Assembly: GCA_903813345.2 (NCBI GenBank)
Contig: CAIIXF020000011.1
Location: 20,691,754 to 20,755,753 of the forward strand
DNA from: Owenia fusiformis
Lineage: Eukaryota > Annelida > Polychaeta > Sabellida > Oweniidae
Direction of reading: 5' to 3'
Length of the DNA: 64,000 nucleotides
Shown here: positions 1 to 11,262 of the stretch, piece after piece
Layout of the letters: each line of letters begins with the position of its first letter
Position numbering within the stretch: the stretch's first letter is position 1
Translations under genes and position numbers: made by a program
Notes under the pieces: model-generated
Databases searched by the model: none
Told to the model about the DNA's origin: nothing
What the model saw: the letters and a program-made list of their open reading frames with translations, nothing else

Positions 1-652
1 TAATTGTTCTAATAGCACAATAATGAAAGGTCACTGTGCGAATTTTGTGTAGTATTTTTATGGCTGACTTTTAGGTTTGAAATTCAATCATTTTTAGCAT
101 TGAGGTTGCAAATCTATTGCATAGATCAGAAAAGGTATGAATTTGCACGTAATTCAACTTTGGACATTAACTGTTCAGCAGCAAAAAAAGCGAAAAAATA
201 TCAATGGGTTAAAAAACTATGTTAAAGTGTCCACCTTTTTCACTCTAGTATACCTTGCATTCTGTGTTCATGAGCTACCCATTTGGCTTATTAGTATGAT
301 TATGTTAATTGTTTTTATGTGTCTGTTCCTTATTAATGGTTTATCGAATGACTGTTAGTTGCTAATAAGGTACTTTCAAAAATATACTAAACAATACAAT
401 TGTTTGAGACAAACAGGGTATGTTATGCATTTCTAGGGGTAAGGTATAGTAGAGTGTTTTTGGCTACGTAAAGCACAGAGTTTGCACTCGCGGACTGCAC
501 ATACAACATAATAACTATAGTGCATGCAAAAAAGCCAAAAATTCGTATTACTCGATTGCTAATGTCCGCATTGTAAAAGATGCAAATCCTCTTACTTCAT
601 TAAGAATCTGGATCAACATAATATAACCTGCCATGTTATTTGGATGTGAGCT
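1..652. other. No supported gene
   Basis: AT-rich DNA. An open frame at 137-358 has two hydrophobic stretches resembling GPCR helices 6 and 7, but it lacks a clear splice context or family motif, so it is not called. I see nothing else here. Confidence 0.5.
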
Positions 653-871
653 TTGGTCAAACCTCACCAAAAAAACATTTATTTGCTAGAACTTACACAA
701 CGTCAAGTAACAAAAGCAATTCAACGTTTTGGCATGAGATTTCCGTCCGATGTAGCTCTATCGACCCTCGGATTATGGACAATATCTGCTAGGATCGATA
801 AGGCTAAATTGGGGTTTTTCAACAGATTATTTAGATGCAAACATTTTATTACAAAAAAGTCTTCATTTTAG
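653..871 (+). pseudogene. LINE reverse transcriptase, C-terminal fragment
   Basis: A short open frame (72 residues) reads like the region just downstream of the reverse transcriptase domain of non-LTR retrotransposons. An 'LELTQR' segment is followed by a 'SDVALSTLGLW' block and an 'IDKAKLGFFNRL' block, the usual order of these patches. Neither the RT catalytic core nor the endonuclease is nearby, so this is a 5'-truncated or eroded copy. The assignment rests on pattern recognition of a weakly conserved region. It is not a functional gene. Confidence 0.5.
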
Positions 872-1335
872 GATTGGAAATGTCGTAATTGTCTTAAAAC
901 AAAAGTAACCAGTAAAATACGACTTGTAAAATTTAAATGTGACAAGTAGAAATTTTAGAATTTTAAATTAAAGTGTCGAACGAGAAAATGAATGAGAAAA
1001 CAAAAAGCTCGTAACCCGGAAGTTCATCCATTTTGTTGTCAAAGTAACTAGTTGTGCAACAGTGTCCTATAAATACTGAAAATATATTAATATTTAGCAT
1101 CTACAAAGTATTACTATTAGCCATGTGCAATTTCAATGATGAAATCGATGTTTTACACCTGCTTTCAATATCAACACACGACGTTGTTTCGACCACAACC
1201 TGGAGACAAAACTGCTTTTATTATGCATGTGTGAATCATGAAATATGAATCATGCTAATATTGAAACTAAACAGTTATGCTGTAAATCGACGAAACTTTT
1301 TGGACCATCCTGTATGGATTTCCACATTCCCACGC

Positions 1336-2626
1336 ACCATGCAGGGTCTGATTTTCATTTTCAATTCCTCTTGTATGATTATCGCTAGAAACTTTTCACC
1401 AAAGGAAATAAAACTGGGGCAAGTTTATAATTTATCCAATGGTAGGTTGAATTTTCGGTATGTCAGACGAATTGTGCGTAATGATAGATATGACGTGCAC
1501 GGATCTGGGGACAATTAGAGAAATACGGACTAATGTCACCTTTAAACGTTAATACCCGCCTAAGTAAAAAACCTAGGCATGTGTTTCATATATCATTTTG
1601 AAGTTTCTTAAGCGCGTTTCGGTGATACAATTTCATCTCAAAAGTTACGTGTGATCTACCATATTTTTAAAGTTAAAACTACCCCAACATCGAAAAATAC
1701 ATGTACTTTGTAATTTTCTTATTTGGACGCTTGCTAGAATTTTCAAAATTATGTGAGGTTTTTCATCCGAAGGGGATAGGCGATAAGTTCACCTTAATTT
1801 GACCTTCTTATTTAGGTTTCATTTGAATGAAAAATTAACTGCACAATATTGTCACGGCGAAATTTACATAACATTAGCCTGATTGTTTATTCTGCAAATA
1901 ATATTAAAATAAGAGGTGATTTTCTAGACTTGAAAAAGATGTGACGCATTGTTTTTTTACCACAAATTCCATACATATCAATTTTCACTAACGCTCGTCG
2001 TTTTTGACGTTGTAATGCTGTTTGCGCCCTATACTGCTCATTGTTTTGTTTTGGTATTTTGACGCCATAATGCTACCCTGATTGTCCCCAGTTTCATGCG
2101 ACGTGTAAGATTATTTAATTTTGCACCAAATCAGCTATACACAGGTCGTTGCCATGGTAATTTTTGCAGGTCGTTTTAATTGTTTTGACAAATCAGATCC
2201 CTGATTTGTCGTTCGTTAATTTCTTGTTGATTTAATTGAGATTTATGTCTGTATTTATAATCAGTTGAAATTTGGGCGAAATTACAGTGTTATAAGAGGC
2301 AATGGGGATGTTAACAAGACGGATATATCGGCGTAAGGGATATACAGGGCGTCCATAAAATTCTTGCCAGAGTATTCTAATTTTTTTGTTTCTCAAATGA
2401 TAATGAATAAATCCTTGAAGAAAAAATATTATGGTTGCTTTAGTAACATGAATCGGGGGTAGGCGGAGCAGGCAAAAAGGATCTGTACAAGTAAAAATGG
2501 TGAATCAGTGAATACAAGTACAAATGGTGATTAAGTGAATACATGTGGCTATGTGTGAAACAACACCTACTACACAATCGCATAATGCATTGTTATCATG
2601 CAAGAGAAAATCAGACCCTGCATGGT
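1336..2626. repeat. Inverted-repeat element with CATGCAGGGTCTGATTTTC ends
   Basis: The sequence ACCATGCAGGGTCTGATTTTC at about 1336 reappears as its reverse complement ending at 2626. Weaker similarity continues a further 20 bases inward. A second inner pair (CTGGGGACAATYAG, about 1507 and 2080) suggests nesting. No transposase frame remains. No clear target duplication is visible, so the superfamily is unknown. Confidence 0.4.
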
Positions 2627-3185
2627 AGGGGCGGTAAATTACAGAATCCCTGTATATAATCGTATAGGTTGCTAGCGAACAATTATTTACACGTCAATAC
2701 TTTTGAGGACAACGACATGAACGTCCAATTAATTGCTGTGTTTAAGGTAAACTTTTCAATTACTAATTTTTATCATAAAAATTGTATTTGAATTAATATA
2801 ACCTGAGACTTAGACACGTCAAAGTCTCAGATACAACAAGACAAATCGTTTTGAAGTAGCAAACATTAAATATCGTTTTTAGTACCATACATGGGACATG
2901 CTTAACAGAATTTGAATATATTTCAATATATTAATAATTGTAAAATGAATGTCCTTATAAGAAAAACATACAGTAATACAATGAATTATGATTTATCAAT
3001 GGACTTGCAAGGAATGCAAGGATGAGAGTAAAATTAATGCTTGAGTTCAAATTGTAAATCAGTGTTTTGAAGTAGGACTTTTAAACATACTCAAAAATTT
3101 GTTAGGGCATATGATAAATGTGTGTTACTCTATGTAAGATGGATGGGTTATAACTCTTTTGAATAAATTCTCATATTCGCAGATT
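2627..3185. other. No supported gene
   Basis: AT-rich. A TATATAAT at about 2652 lies roughly 65 bases before an ATG at 2717 that opens a 10-codon frame ending at a possible splice donor. This could be a first exon of an unseen gene, but nothing else supports it. Confidence 0.3.
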
Positions 3186-5156
3186 AAACTTCATTCGAAA
3201 ATGACTGTATTCACGCCTTCTATAAACTGTAAACAAAGTCAATATTTCACCCGGGGTATATTCGCGAAGAATACCCCTGGTAATACGTGCAATGTTTGAC
3301 GTCATAACGGCGGGCCGTAGTAATGGCGGACCATAATGAATATTCGAAACATTTTGGTGAGTTTTCATGTTCGAATCGTAATATAGACCTCAGAGCAGGT
3401 GTAATATCGTCGAATACACCCCTTAGGGCTAGGTGTATTCGACGATATTACCCCTGCTCTTCGGTCTATATTTCTTAATTACAAACCACATGATTTCAAA
3501 AAGGTCCATATTTTGCTTTAACTTTAGGCACGGTTGCAAAGCGACAACGTTACATTTAGCAACGGTGAAATTGGGTAATAATGCGTGTTTTAAATTGCAT
3601 TCACTTTACCTTTCTAATCACAAACAAGAGACAGCATGATTATATATTTTAACATCATTGTCAAATACAACTCTTTGAATCATTTTAAGGGGTTCCCCCC
3701 ACTGAGCAATTAGCGTTTATCCAATAAAGAAAGAACATTATTTTGCTTTTGTGAAACACATTTTGTTATTTGAATTCTAATATTATAAATCATAATATAC
3801 CGGGTGAACAGAAACATTGGCCGTGCTTTGCCACCTGATATCTCCTTAACCCTCTTATCTGGACTTCAAAAAATTTGCACATGTGAAACCACATATCTCC
3901 CTTATATAAAATACAAATTTGAATTTTCAATTTTCAATGTGATCGCTTGTTAAGGAGCTTTGATTAAAGCAAATAGTCATTCACCACCAGAAATTGAATA
4001 ACTAATTAAGGTCTTTGCTGTTCCATTGGTCATCGAACGGTACATAATAAAGCAATCTCCGAGCCTTTCGTCCAGTGCAATCCGTACCTCATTTGCCTTA
4101 CCTCATGCAGTTCTTTAAATTCCCGCGAAAATTTACCCTTCTAAATATTTTGACCTCCTTCAAAAAATATATTTCTTTGCGTTTGCTACTGATTTTATTC
4201 GTTATATTTTATAAAATGTTTATAATGTTAGACATTGTTTCTTTTCACGTTAGATCATGGTTTTGGGATATCCAATTTGTTTACTTACCTCCTGACCCCG
4301 AATTATGCTTTTTATTGACATTTCGGCCTATTCAATTGGTTTCACGCATATCTACTTCATTGATATATAGGGTCTACTTTTCTTATGACAGATTTACACT
4401 TACAGTTTGCTTTTCTTGTTGGGTTTCTTTAAAGTTTTTAGTCACCCTTCCCTTTGGCATTCGCGCTTATATATTTAAGAGAGAATCAGAGATAGCGAGC
4501 AGGCTAAACAATTGTTCCAATTTTAGAATATTTTTGGCCCGTGTCCTTCCTTGTCATGTTTATTTTCTAAAAATCACAAAAGTACATACTTTATTCCAGG
4601 AAAACTAAAGATTTTTACAATAATATATTAATTTTCTATAAGAATGGTCACCATTCTTATTATTTGGGAGAACATTTTTCACCCACTTTTGCACTTTGAA
4701 TCATTAATAACTTCACCAATTTATTACATATTGTGAATCTTTTTGGAGATATTGTATTTGACATTGTAAGGAATAGATTGGTAGGTCAATGAGACAAGTT
4801 GCTTGTAATTTTGTCACCCCCTATAGATCCGATTCTGCCTTTAATGTAGTAAAAATTCATTCATAAGAAAACAAGCTGTTAAAATTAAGTGAATACTTAG
4901 GAATTTGCAAGGACTTCCGGTCAGAAATTAAGAAATATAGACCGAAGAGGTCTGAGGTCTATATTACGATTCGAACATGAAAACTCACCAAAATGTTTCG
5001 AATATTCATTATGGTCCACCATTACTACGGCTCGCCATTATGACGTCACACATTACACGTATTACCAGGGGTTTTGTTCACGAATATACCCCGGGTGAAA
5101 TGTTGACTTTGTTTATAGTTAATAGAAGGCATGAATACAGTCATCTTCGAATTACT
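3186..5156. repeat. Long inverted-repeat arms (two opposed copies of one element)
   Basis: Bases 3186-3480 and 4926-5156 are reverse complements of each other with moderate divergence. Both arms can be read as an open frame of about 60 codons beginning MKTHQNV, but that reflects shared repeat DNA rather than a gene. Each arm holds a GGGGTAT...ATACCCC partial palindrome and a GACGTCA motif. The 1.4 kb between the arms has one 177-codon open frame (4075-4608) with no recognisable domain. This is either one inverted-repeat transposon of ~2 kb or two copies of a small element inserted head to head. Confidence 0.6.
3392..3460. repeat. Hairpin inside the left arm
   Basis: The sequence AGAGCAGGTGTAATATCG folds back on CGATATTACCCCTGCTCT with a loop centred on CCTTAGGG. 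The matching point in the opposite arm (about 4940-4955) has only a few bases instead. This 60-70 base palindrome is therefore an insertion in one arm or a deletion from the other. Confidence 0.65.
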
Positions 5157-6269
5157 TATTAACACCGTTGCTATGCAACTCGTTTTGAAGTGACGTCATC
5201 CCCATATTCGTAATTTTCAACGTCTAATAAACGAATACCACATGTCGATGTGATGTTTTAATCGATAAAATTGAATTTCTTACATATTTCTCTATCTTGT
5301 TACTAGATAACAAGTTATGATATTGGTGAACTCGCCAGAAATTAACATACTATTATTTGAAGCGTTTTCAGAAAATTTTGACACCGCCGTCTTGAAAACG
5401 TGTAGTAATGTTGAACCCAGTGATTGTCGATCTTGACATTTTACAATTTGTTGCTCCGCGGAGATTTTTACCTAAAAACACACCAGATACAACAATTATT
5501 ACTAATTTCGATGGTAAAATCATTTGTAAACGTTATAATTTATGTTATATTAACGTTTTGGCGATGTTAATTAAAGTATTACTTATCGTACTAATTTCAG
5601 AAGCTTTCTCAGATCGTGCCCCGGGAATTTTAGAACTATTTTAACAACGTCAGAGAGGTAGTGAATTTTGAGAATGATAATAAAGTAGATTATATATATA
5701 AGAGAATCACGTTTATTAAGCGCAGGAGAGTTTCAAGGTGAATATAAAGCTCCAGAGTGGATTTAAATTGTGTTTGGGTTGCACATCGTGAAGCAAAATC
5801 AGCGAAGTGAACATATCCCGGGAACACATCTTTTAGCAAAATGGACGACATTTGTTATGCCCATCCGGTATACATTTTTTTATTGCGACCATGTTTGATT
5901 ACCATAAATACACTATTTTATATCAACATATAAACATATTACATAGATAGGGAAACAATAAAAGGATGGGAAAGTTTTTAGAGAATGGCGTTTGTTTGAT
6001 GCGTGTACATCATTAACAAAGTATTGTCGCGCGCCAGACTCCCGCCGAGTACCTGTACTCCCTCGGAGAAGGTCTGGTGGCGATGATAAGGGATTCGGAG
6101 GTGTTTATCACGGGCGCCGAGCTTGTTTGGTGCTTCGGCTGTCACTGAGCTAGGAGATGGAGAACACAGGAATATACAAAACAATCAATTACAGGATTTT
6201 TAACAATCTATTCAACACAATAATCACAATAAATTTCAAAGTGTCCTTTAATAAAGCCTTTATGGCCAA
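5157..6269. other. No supported gene
   Basis: An ATG at about 5563 opens a hydrophobic stretch (MLIKVLLIVLISEAF) that could be a signal peptide, but no downstream exon joins to it visibly. The rest is AT-rich, except for a GC-richer patch at 6010-6130 that I cannot assign. Confidence 0.35.
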
Positions 6270-7550
6270 TAACTCAAATGCAAATGTCTCTATATATATA
6301 CAAGGGTCCAAAACACTCTGGCTCTGAGTTATCTGTCTCTCCTCTAATCTGCAATACTCTGCTCTCTACTCTGCTTGTCTCTGCTCTGCTATACTCTGAT
6401 ATACTCGGCTCTGCTCTCTGCTATGCTCTGCTCTCTGCAATACTCTGCTTGTCTACTCCGCTCTGCGTTGCTTGAAAAGAGCTCTCCCTCTTGAGCTATC
6501 TCGTCTTTGGGAAGGAGCCCTGGCTCCGGAAGTAACCTCTGCTTCGGGAGTCGCCTTGTCACGGGAGTAACCACCTTTAAACTCTCCTCATAAGAGTGCT
6601 TTCACTCTATGAGCTACACTGTCTCTTGGAAGGAGTCCAGGCTCCGAGAGTAACCTCTGCTCTTGGAGTCACCACTTCTCAGGATATACCTCTCTACAAC
6701 CTCTGCTCAATTCACTCTTGAGCTACACTGTCTCTTGGAAGGGGTCCAGGCTCCGGGAGTATCCTCTGCTCTTGGAGTCGTCACTTCTCAGGAGAAACCT
6801 CTGCTCTCGAACGAGATCCACACACTGGGAGTACCTCAGCTCCGGGAATCGCCTCGTCTCAGGAGTAACCTCTGCTCTTGAACGAGATCCACACACTGCT
6901 AGTACCTCAGCCCGGGAATCGCCTCGTCTCAGGAGTAACCTCTACTCAAAGAGTGCTCTCACTCAATGAGCTATACTGTCTCCAAAAAGTAACTTCTGCT
7001 CAAAAAGTGCTCTCACTCAATGAGCTATACTGTCTCCAAAGAGTAACTTCTACTCAAAAAGTGCTCTCACTCAATGAGCTACACTGTCTCCAAAGAGTAA
7101 CCTCTGCCCTCGGAGTCACCACTTCGCAGGAGCAACCTCACTACAACCTCTGTAGAGAATAACAACTCTAGAATGTCGATCAAAGAATGAGATTAGACAG
7201 AGCTGTTATCTCTCGCCTTGGAGCACCTCAGTTCCGGTAATGTAACCTTGGCTCCGATGAGAGTAAACCTTCCTCCACATACAACCCTGGGTGAGAGTCA
7301 GATCGCCTCGACAAAGTAGGAGCATTTATAGCTTGGAGGGGTAATGACTAGGAACCACCAATACTCAGAGCAGAATGACTCACGAATATCGATCAAAGAA
7401 ATGAGATTAGACAGAGCCAAATCTACTCAGAGAATCTGGAGCTCAAAACTTCTCAAAATGACGTCACTTCCTTCAAGATCAAAGATGGCCGACCGCCGGG
7501 AATTGTGGGAACAAGAAAGCAAGATGGCGGACAGCTAATTACCCATTTTA
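6270..7550. repeat. Degenerate minisatellite, 54-bp units in part
   Basis: The block is built from variants of CTCTGCTC, GAGCTACACTGTCTC and GGAGTAACCTCTG. Between about 6950 and 7110 the unit is clear and regular at 54 bases, with three near-identical copies. A separate pair of direct repeats (TCGATCAAAGAAATGAGATTAGACAGAGC type) starts at about 7173 and 7389. Open frames in this block read through repeat DNA and are not genes. Confidence 0.7.
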
Positions 7551-8078
7551 TGCCAACCTCAATCAAGAAAATGGCTAACTCACCAAAACACTGGCTGTTG
7601 TCTTGTATTTTCTTCAATAGTCGCACCAAATACAATCTGCATCTAACGATTACTGCAACTAATCCAATATATCCAAAATAATGCTCTAATAAGTCCACAG
7701 ATTAAATAAAACACGCTTGCACATAAATAAATCCAAACTGACGAGGTGTTGTATCTTCAAGATCTTGGTTTACTCTGACTCACGTGGTTAATTGCAAACA
7801 ATAAAATACAGACACCTCAAGTTGCATCATGGGAAAACTACAACTTAAGTTGGAGGGAAATTCAAATAAAAGAATCTGATTGGCTGATCACCGGTTGCTG
7901 GGTACTTAATTATTCTAATTTATTCCACTACAGTCTGCTGATCAGTAAACATCCCAGTGCTTACGTGACATTCTGCATGTACACATTTGAGCCATCAAAC
8001 TCTCTGAAAGAGTCGACTGACTCCACATATAAAAGTTCAAAATAAAACAAAAACGAAACTCACAATTTTGTCACAGTA
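7551..8078. other. No supported gene
   Basis: Unique-looking AT-rich DNA between the minisatellite and the Polinton target repeat. I see nothing in it. Confidence 0.5.
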
Positions 8079-8116
8079 TTAAATAACAAATCATATCATA
8101 TCTAATGATGCATATA
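8079..8116. repeat. Left half of the Polinton target repeat, with target duplication
   Basis: These bases match 24921-24955, where the same sequence continues without interruption into the right half found here at 16103-16136. The last six bases, CATATA (8111-8116), are repeated exactly at 16097-16102, on the other side of the element. This is the 6-bp target duplication expected for a Polinton. Confidence 0.85.
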
Positions 8117-8640
8117 AGTAGTTATAGAAACGAGAGTTCTGACGCACCTTTAACATTGAGTCCTATGGGGAGGGACACGATTTTTCATAGTACCCTCCCT
8201 AACATGGGCTCCAATGGGGAGGGACATCTGTGAGCCTCCCTGAGCTCGAGAGGCACATACGGGGACCCCACCCCTCCCCCCTCGGCGTGGTGGCGTGTAC
8301 ATATTTCGGGAATCTCGGGCCCTAAGGGTAACGGACGCCCTACCCCACGTCTGTACGTTTACTGTAAGGGATACTATTCGAATTCCCGCCAAAAACAATA
8401 AATCGATAAACCAGTACGCGTCCCGTTTAACCTTGAAAGCCTGTACCGTCGGTACAGGTTCTGGTAATTTGATACGGAATATTGACAGCCGGTGAAGTAA
8501 AATTAATAAAAACGCGTCAGTCGTTGACTGGTAATCGATAATAGGTAAGACCGTACCCGCCGGTACAGGCTCGAGTGATTTCTTACATGTTGTGGCACGT
8601 GGGGCGTGACTTAAACAATAAGTTCGTCTCGTTAATTATA
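8117..8640. repeat. Polinton left terminal inverted repeat
   Basis: 524 bases that pair with 15572-16096, with a few substitutions and small length differences. Similarity stops sharply after GTTAATTATA (8631-8640). It contains G-rich GGGGAGGGACA blocks near the tip and two GTACC-based palindromes (about 8440-8458 and 8551-8569). A 82-codon minus-strand frame inside it is repeated in the other TIR and is not regarded as a gene. Confidence 0.93.
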
Positions 8641-8672
8641 GTACGTACCGGAAACAGCCACTAGTCAAAGGG

Positions 8673-8680
8673 TATATAAA
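8673..8680 (+). promoter_or_regulatory. TATA box of the left-end Polinton gene
   Basis: TATATAAA lies 50 bases before the ATG at 8730 and just inside the left TIR boundary. It is the only strong TATA element there and is well placed to drive the plus-strand genes. Confidence 0.55.
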
Positions 8681-8729
8681 AAGATAAGTTCATTTAGTTT
8701 TCATAACGTTAAATACTTAATCACCAAAG

Positions 8730-9454
8730 ATGCCGATTGGAAAATTTCGAGTACCATCTAATATTAAAACAATAAAAAATGGGGAATTTATTGAAACAAT
8801 TTCGACACCAAAAATTGTTTTAATGAAGATATGCGACGGAATGTTCAGCGCCGTCAACGACAATGGAGTTGACATCAGAAATTACCAAATATGGCCAATC
8901 ACGGGGATCACAAACGTATGTAATGCCTACGGAACGTGCGCTGGTGTATTTCTAACCCATAATCAAATGGCGCGACTTATCGACAATTTACCACACGTCA
9001 CTGAAAAATTCATGGAAATTGAATCCAAGAAAAAGGCTGATGTCAAAGAGTGGGACGTTGTATTGGGGGCTCAATTTCGACTCAGCGTTCATCCTAAATT
9101 TCGAAGAGTTAATATTAGGGGTAAGGTTTTAAATGATTTGTTACTGATCATAGAACATCGAATATACAATTTAAACTGTCATTCATATTGTGGTTACATG
9201 TCGTATTTTTTTTTGTATTTTAAAAAGGTTATCATCTCAATACATACTCCGATGATCCACGGAAACATTTGCCCGATAGAAACGGTATCGTTATGACACG
9301 TGCGGTGTTTGAGCTATTTGTGGACAGCCTTATTAAATACGGGCTTGTTCAACCAACCGAACCTCATTGTGTAATAACGGGTCACGCAGAAAAAAGTGAA
9401 GCTGATAGTTGTAGTGAATGCAGTTATTTCGACCCCGTGGATTTCAGTAACTAG
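8730..9454 (+). CDS. Tandem PC4-like DNA-binding protein, two exons
   Basis: Two frames join through a canonical intron: exon 1 is 8730-9120, the intron 9121-9227 (GTAAGG...AAAAAG), and exon 2 is 9228-9454. Together they encode 205 residues. Without splicing, the first frame runs into low-quality sequence. Spliced, the second half acquires the layout of the PC4/p15 coactivator domain: 'FRRVNIR' at 124-130, then a Y-rich strand, a 'DPRK' turn, 'RNGIVM' and a helix. The first half (about residues 26-90) has a weaker version of the same layout ('VDIRNYQ' then 'GVFLTHNQM'), suggesting an internal duplication. PC4-type domains bind single-stranded DNA. A role in element transcription or ssDNA handling is inference. 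A TATA box lies 50 bases upstream. Confidence 0.65.
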
Positions 9455-9542
9455 AGTTAAATATGATGTATCACACAGTAGAAATAAAGACATATATACG
9501 TCAATGTAAGTAATATAGTCATTCATACTTAGGTTTTTGAAC

Positions 9543-9924
9543 ATGATAGGTCGATTATTAGTTTTGAGCGTTATTGGAACATGCTGCATTTGTCAAAACA
9601 TCAATGTTACTCGACACTTTAATGAAACTGAAAACGTAACACCTTATTACGTACTGAAACCATATATTAGTAGTAGTTACGATGTAAATCTAGAGACTCC
9701 AATGGCCTTAAGCTTTACCGGAGGTGTTTTAACTTTTGTTATCATAGGTGAGTTACGCGATTTTTGACAAACTATAACACAACGTAATGTTTGGTTTATA
9801 TTTAATAGTGGTAACTAATGCTATATCATTTTTAGGTAATGTGTTATGGCTTAGAATGTTAACGAGATCCAAATTACCGATGGTTAAGGATGAAAGACAA
9901 AGGGAGCCTATGATAGCCATATAA
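9543..9924 (+). CDS. Small type I membrane glycoprotein of the Polinton, two exons
   Basis: Exon 1 (9543-9747) begins at an ATG that opens a signal peptide (hydrophobic LLVLSVIGTCCIC). It then has three N-glycosylation sequons (NVT, NET, NVT) and enters a hydrophobic stretch. A GTGAGT donor and a TTTTTAG acceptor join it to exon 2 (9836-9924), which continues the membrane segment and adds a short basic tail. The product is 97 residues. The intron falls inside the membrane-segment coding region, and both halves are needed for a complete span. AATAAA follows at about 9958. No family is recognised. It could be a virion surface or cell-surface protein, but nothing here shows a function. Confidence 0.6.
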
Positions 9925-10818
9925 AATTCATACAATGTGTACAAAAGATATACGACAAATAAATAAGAATGTATTAAACTACAAGATCTTGTAGATCAGA
10001 AAATCCCTTAATTTGTTTGTTTATTGTTCTTTAATTGTTTAAAACTTAGTGAAACATTCGATGTAAGTTTATTAATTCCAAAGTTTCAACATTTGTACAA
10101 AATCATTAATTACAGACCTACACACAAAGTTGCAATGTCATCTACTTAGAAACACGTGTATATTCGATTAGGGTGACATCTTCAAATATTAAAATACTCT
10201 GTACGATGCTGACATCTAGTGGTAGTTGGATATCACAACATTGATACAAATATATAACATTTATCGAGTATACATATTCAATAATTGTTTAACATTAAAC
10301 ACCGTTGGAATGTAATCATATGATATTGTTTACACGTGTATTGCGATTTAGCATTGAAATTGCGAACCGCGATTGAGTAAATTAGCATTTGAGGCTTTTT
10401 GAACATCCCATCAATGAGGATTTAAATCGACCTCTTTAAGAAAACTTTAAGACAACTATGTTGTTGTTTTTTTTGAAAATTACATGCAGAATTTAAAAAA
10501 AAAAACGTCAAATAGAATAAATTCTGGTCTTGAATAAATATGCAGATTTCCTAAAATCTTTTTTAAATACCTTTCCTATATTTCAATACTATTTAGCGAT
10601 TCCTCAATTAAAACAAAAATACGAAGTGAACCAAGTAACTTGGGAAGATCACATGAATTACATGAGTTTAATTGATTTATATCGGTCTAATTAAATACAA
10701 TGGTAAATAAGACAGCTATAATTAAGTAGGCAAAGTCTGTATTTAGTCCAACAAACAAGTTTACGCCTACAGGGGTGATATTCATATCATTGTATTCAAA
10801 TATGTCCTAATAGAGTGT
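9925..10818. other. Central gene-free part of the Polinton
   Basis: About 900 AT-rich bases where the plus-strand and minus-strand gene sets converge. There is no open frame of note and no trace of polymerase or integrase motifs. It may hold transcription ends of both sets. It is also the position where a deletion could have removed other genes. Confidence 0.5.
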
Positions 10819-11262
10819 TTAAAATGGCAGCCATTTTGCTTTGTTTTTACGTGGTCTCTTAAGAGCTTTGGCCGGAATACCCGGTACTTTGTACGATGTG
10901 GCGCTTCTTTTGTAAATGAACCTAGGTGTATTATCGGTATAGCTAGGCATCCCTATTGCATCATCATCATCATCACTGGTTGATAGCCCCGTGTCATGAT
11001 TTTGTTTACTGGAGGTACCTTCCTTAAAGTCGCTATCGGATGGGGCATCCAATTTATTTTCCGAGGAAAACGTAGATGCATCATTACTCCCGGAATCAAC
11101 TTGCTTCGTTTGACTAGGTTTACGTGTACCTATTCCACCATCCATTTTATCAGTATTAGTTGGCGACTGATCTATGGTTTTGTTATTTCCCTCCTCAGTT
11201 TTACGCGTGGAATTTTCGAGTCTGATATATTTATCATAAGGTATCAAAACAGATTTGATCAT
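10819..11262 (-). CDS. Polinton conserved protein with 'PYDKY' N-terminus and basic tail
   Basis: A protein of 147 residues. The N-terminus 'VLIPYDKYIRL' resembles the 'VLVPYEKY' start of a family commonly found beside the packaging genes of Polintons/adintoviruses. The middle is low-complexity and rich in Ser, Asp and Thr, including a run of five Asp. The C-terminus is strongly basic and proline-containing ('KRPRKNKAKW'), consistent with a nuclear signal or nucleic-acid contact. Its start overlaps the stop of the upstream gene by four bases (ATGA), suggesting translation coupling or alternative splicing of a shared transcript. Its function is unknown; a core or scaffold role is only a guess. 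Confidence 0.75.
   Translation of the reverse strand: MIKSVLIPYDKYIRLENSTRKTEEGNNKTIDQSPTNTDKMDGGIGTRKPSQTKQVDSGSNDASTFSSENKLDAPSDSDFKEGTSSKQNHDTGLSTSDDDDDAIGMPSYTDNTPRFIYKRSATSYKVPGIPAKALKRPRKNKAKWLPF

Noticed and set aside
137-358. GPCR helix 6-7 fragment
   Set aside because: Two hydrophobic stretches only; no NPxxY-like motif, no upstream helices and no splice sites that join to anything.
4075-4608. 177-codon open frame as a membrane protein gene
   Set aside because: It lies between inverted-repeat arms and is Phe/Leu-rich because of AT-rich DNA. It has no recognisable domain or splice context.
5563-5644. Signal-peptide first exon
   Set aside because: A hydrophobic N-terminus alone is weak evidence, and no downstream exon in this region continues it.
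6663-7162. Overlapping frames of 70-95 codons as genes
   Set aside because: They read through the minisatellite, and repeated peptide blocks mirror the DNA repeat.
8150-8398. 82-codon minus-strand frame in the Polinton TIR
   Set aside because: The same sequence occurs in both TIRs; it has no domain and overlaps likely regulatory palindromes.
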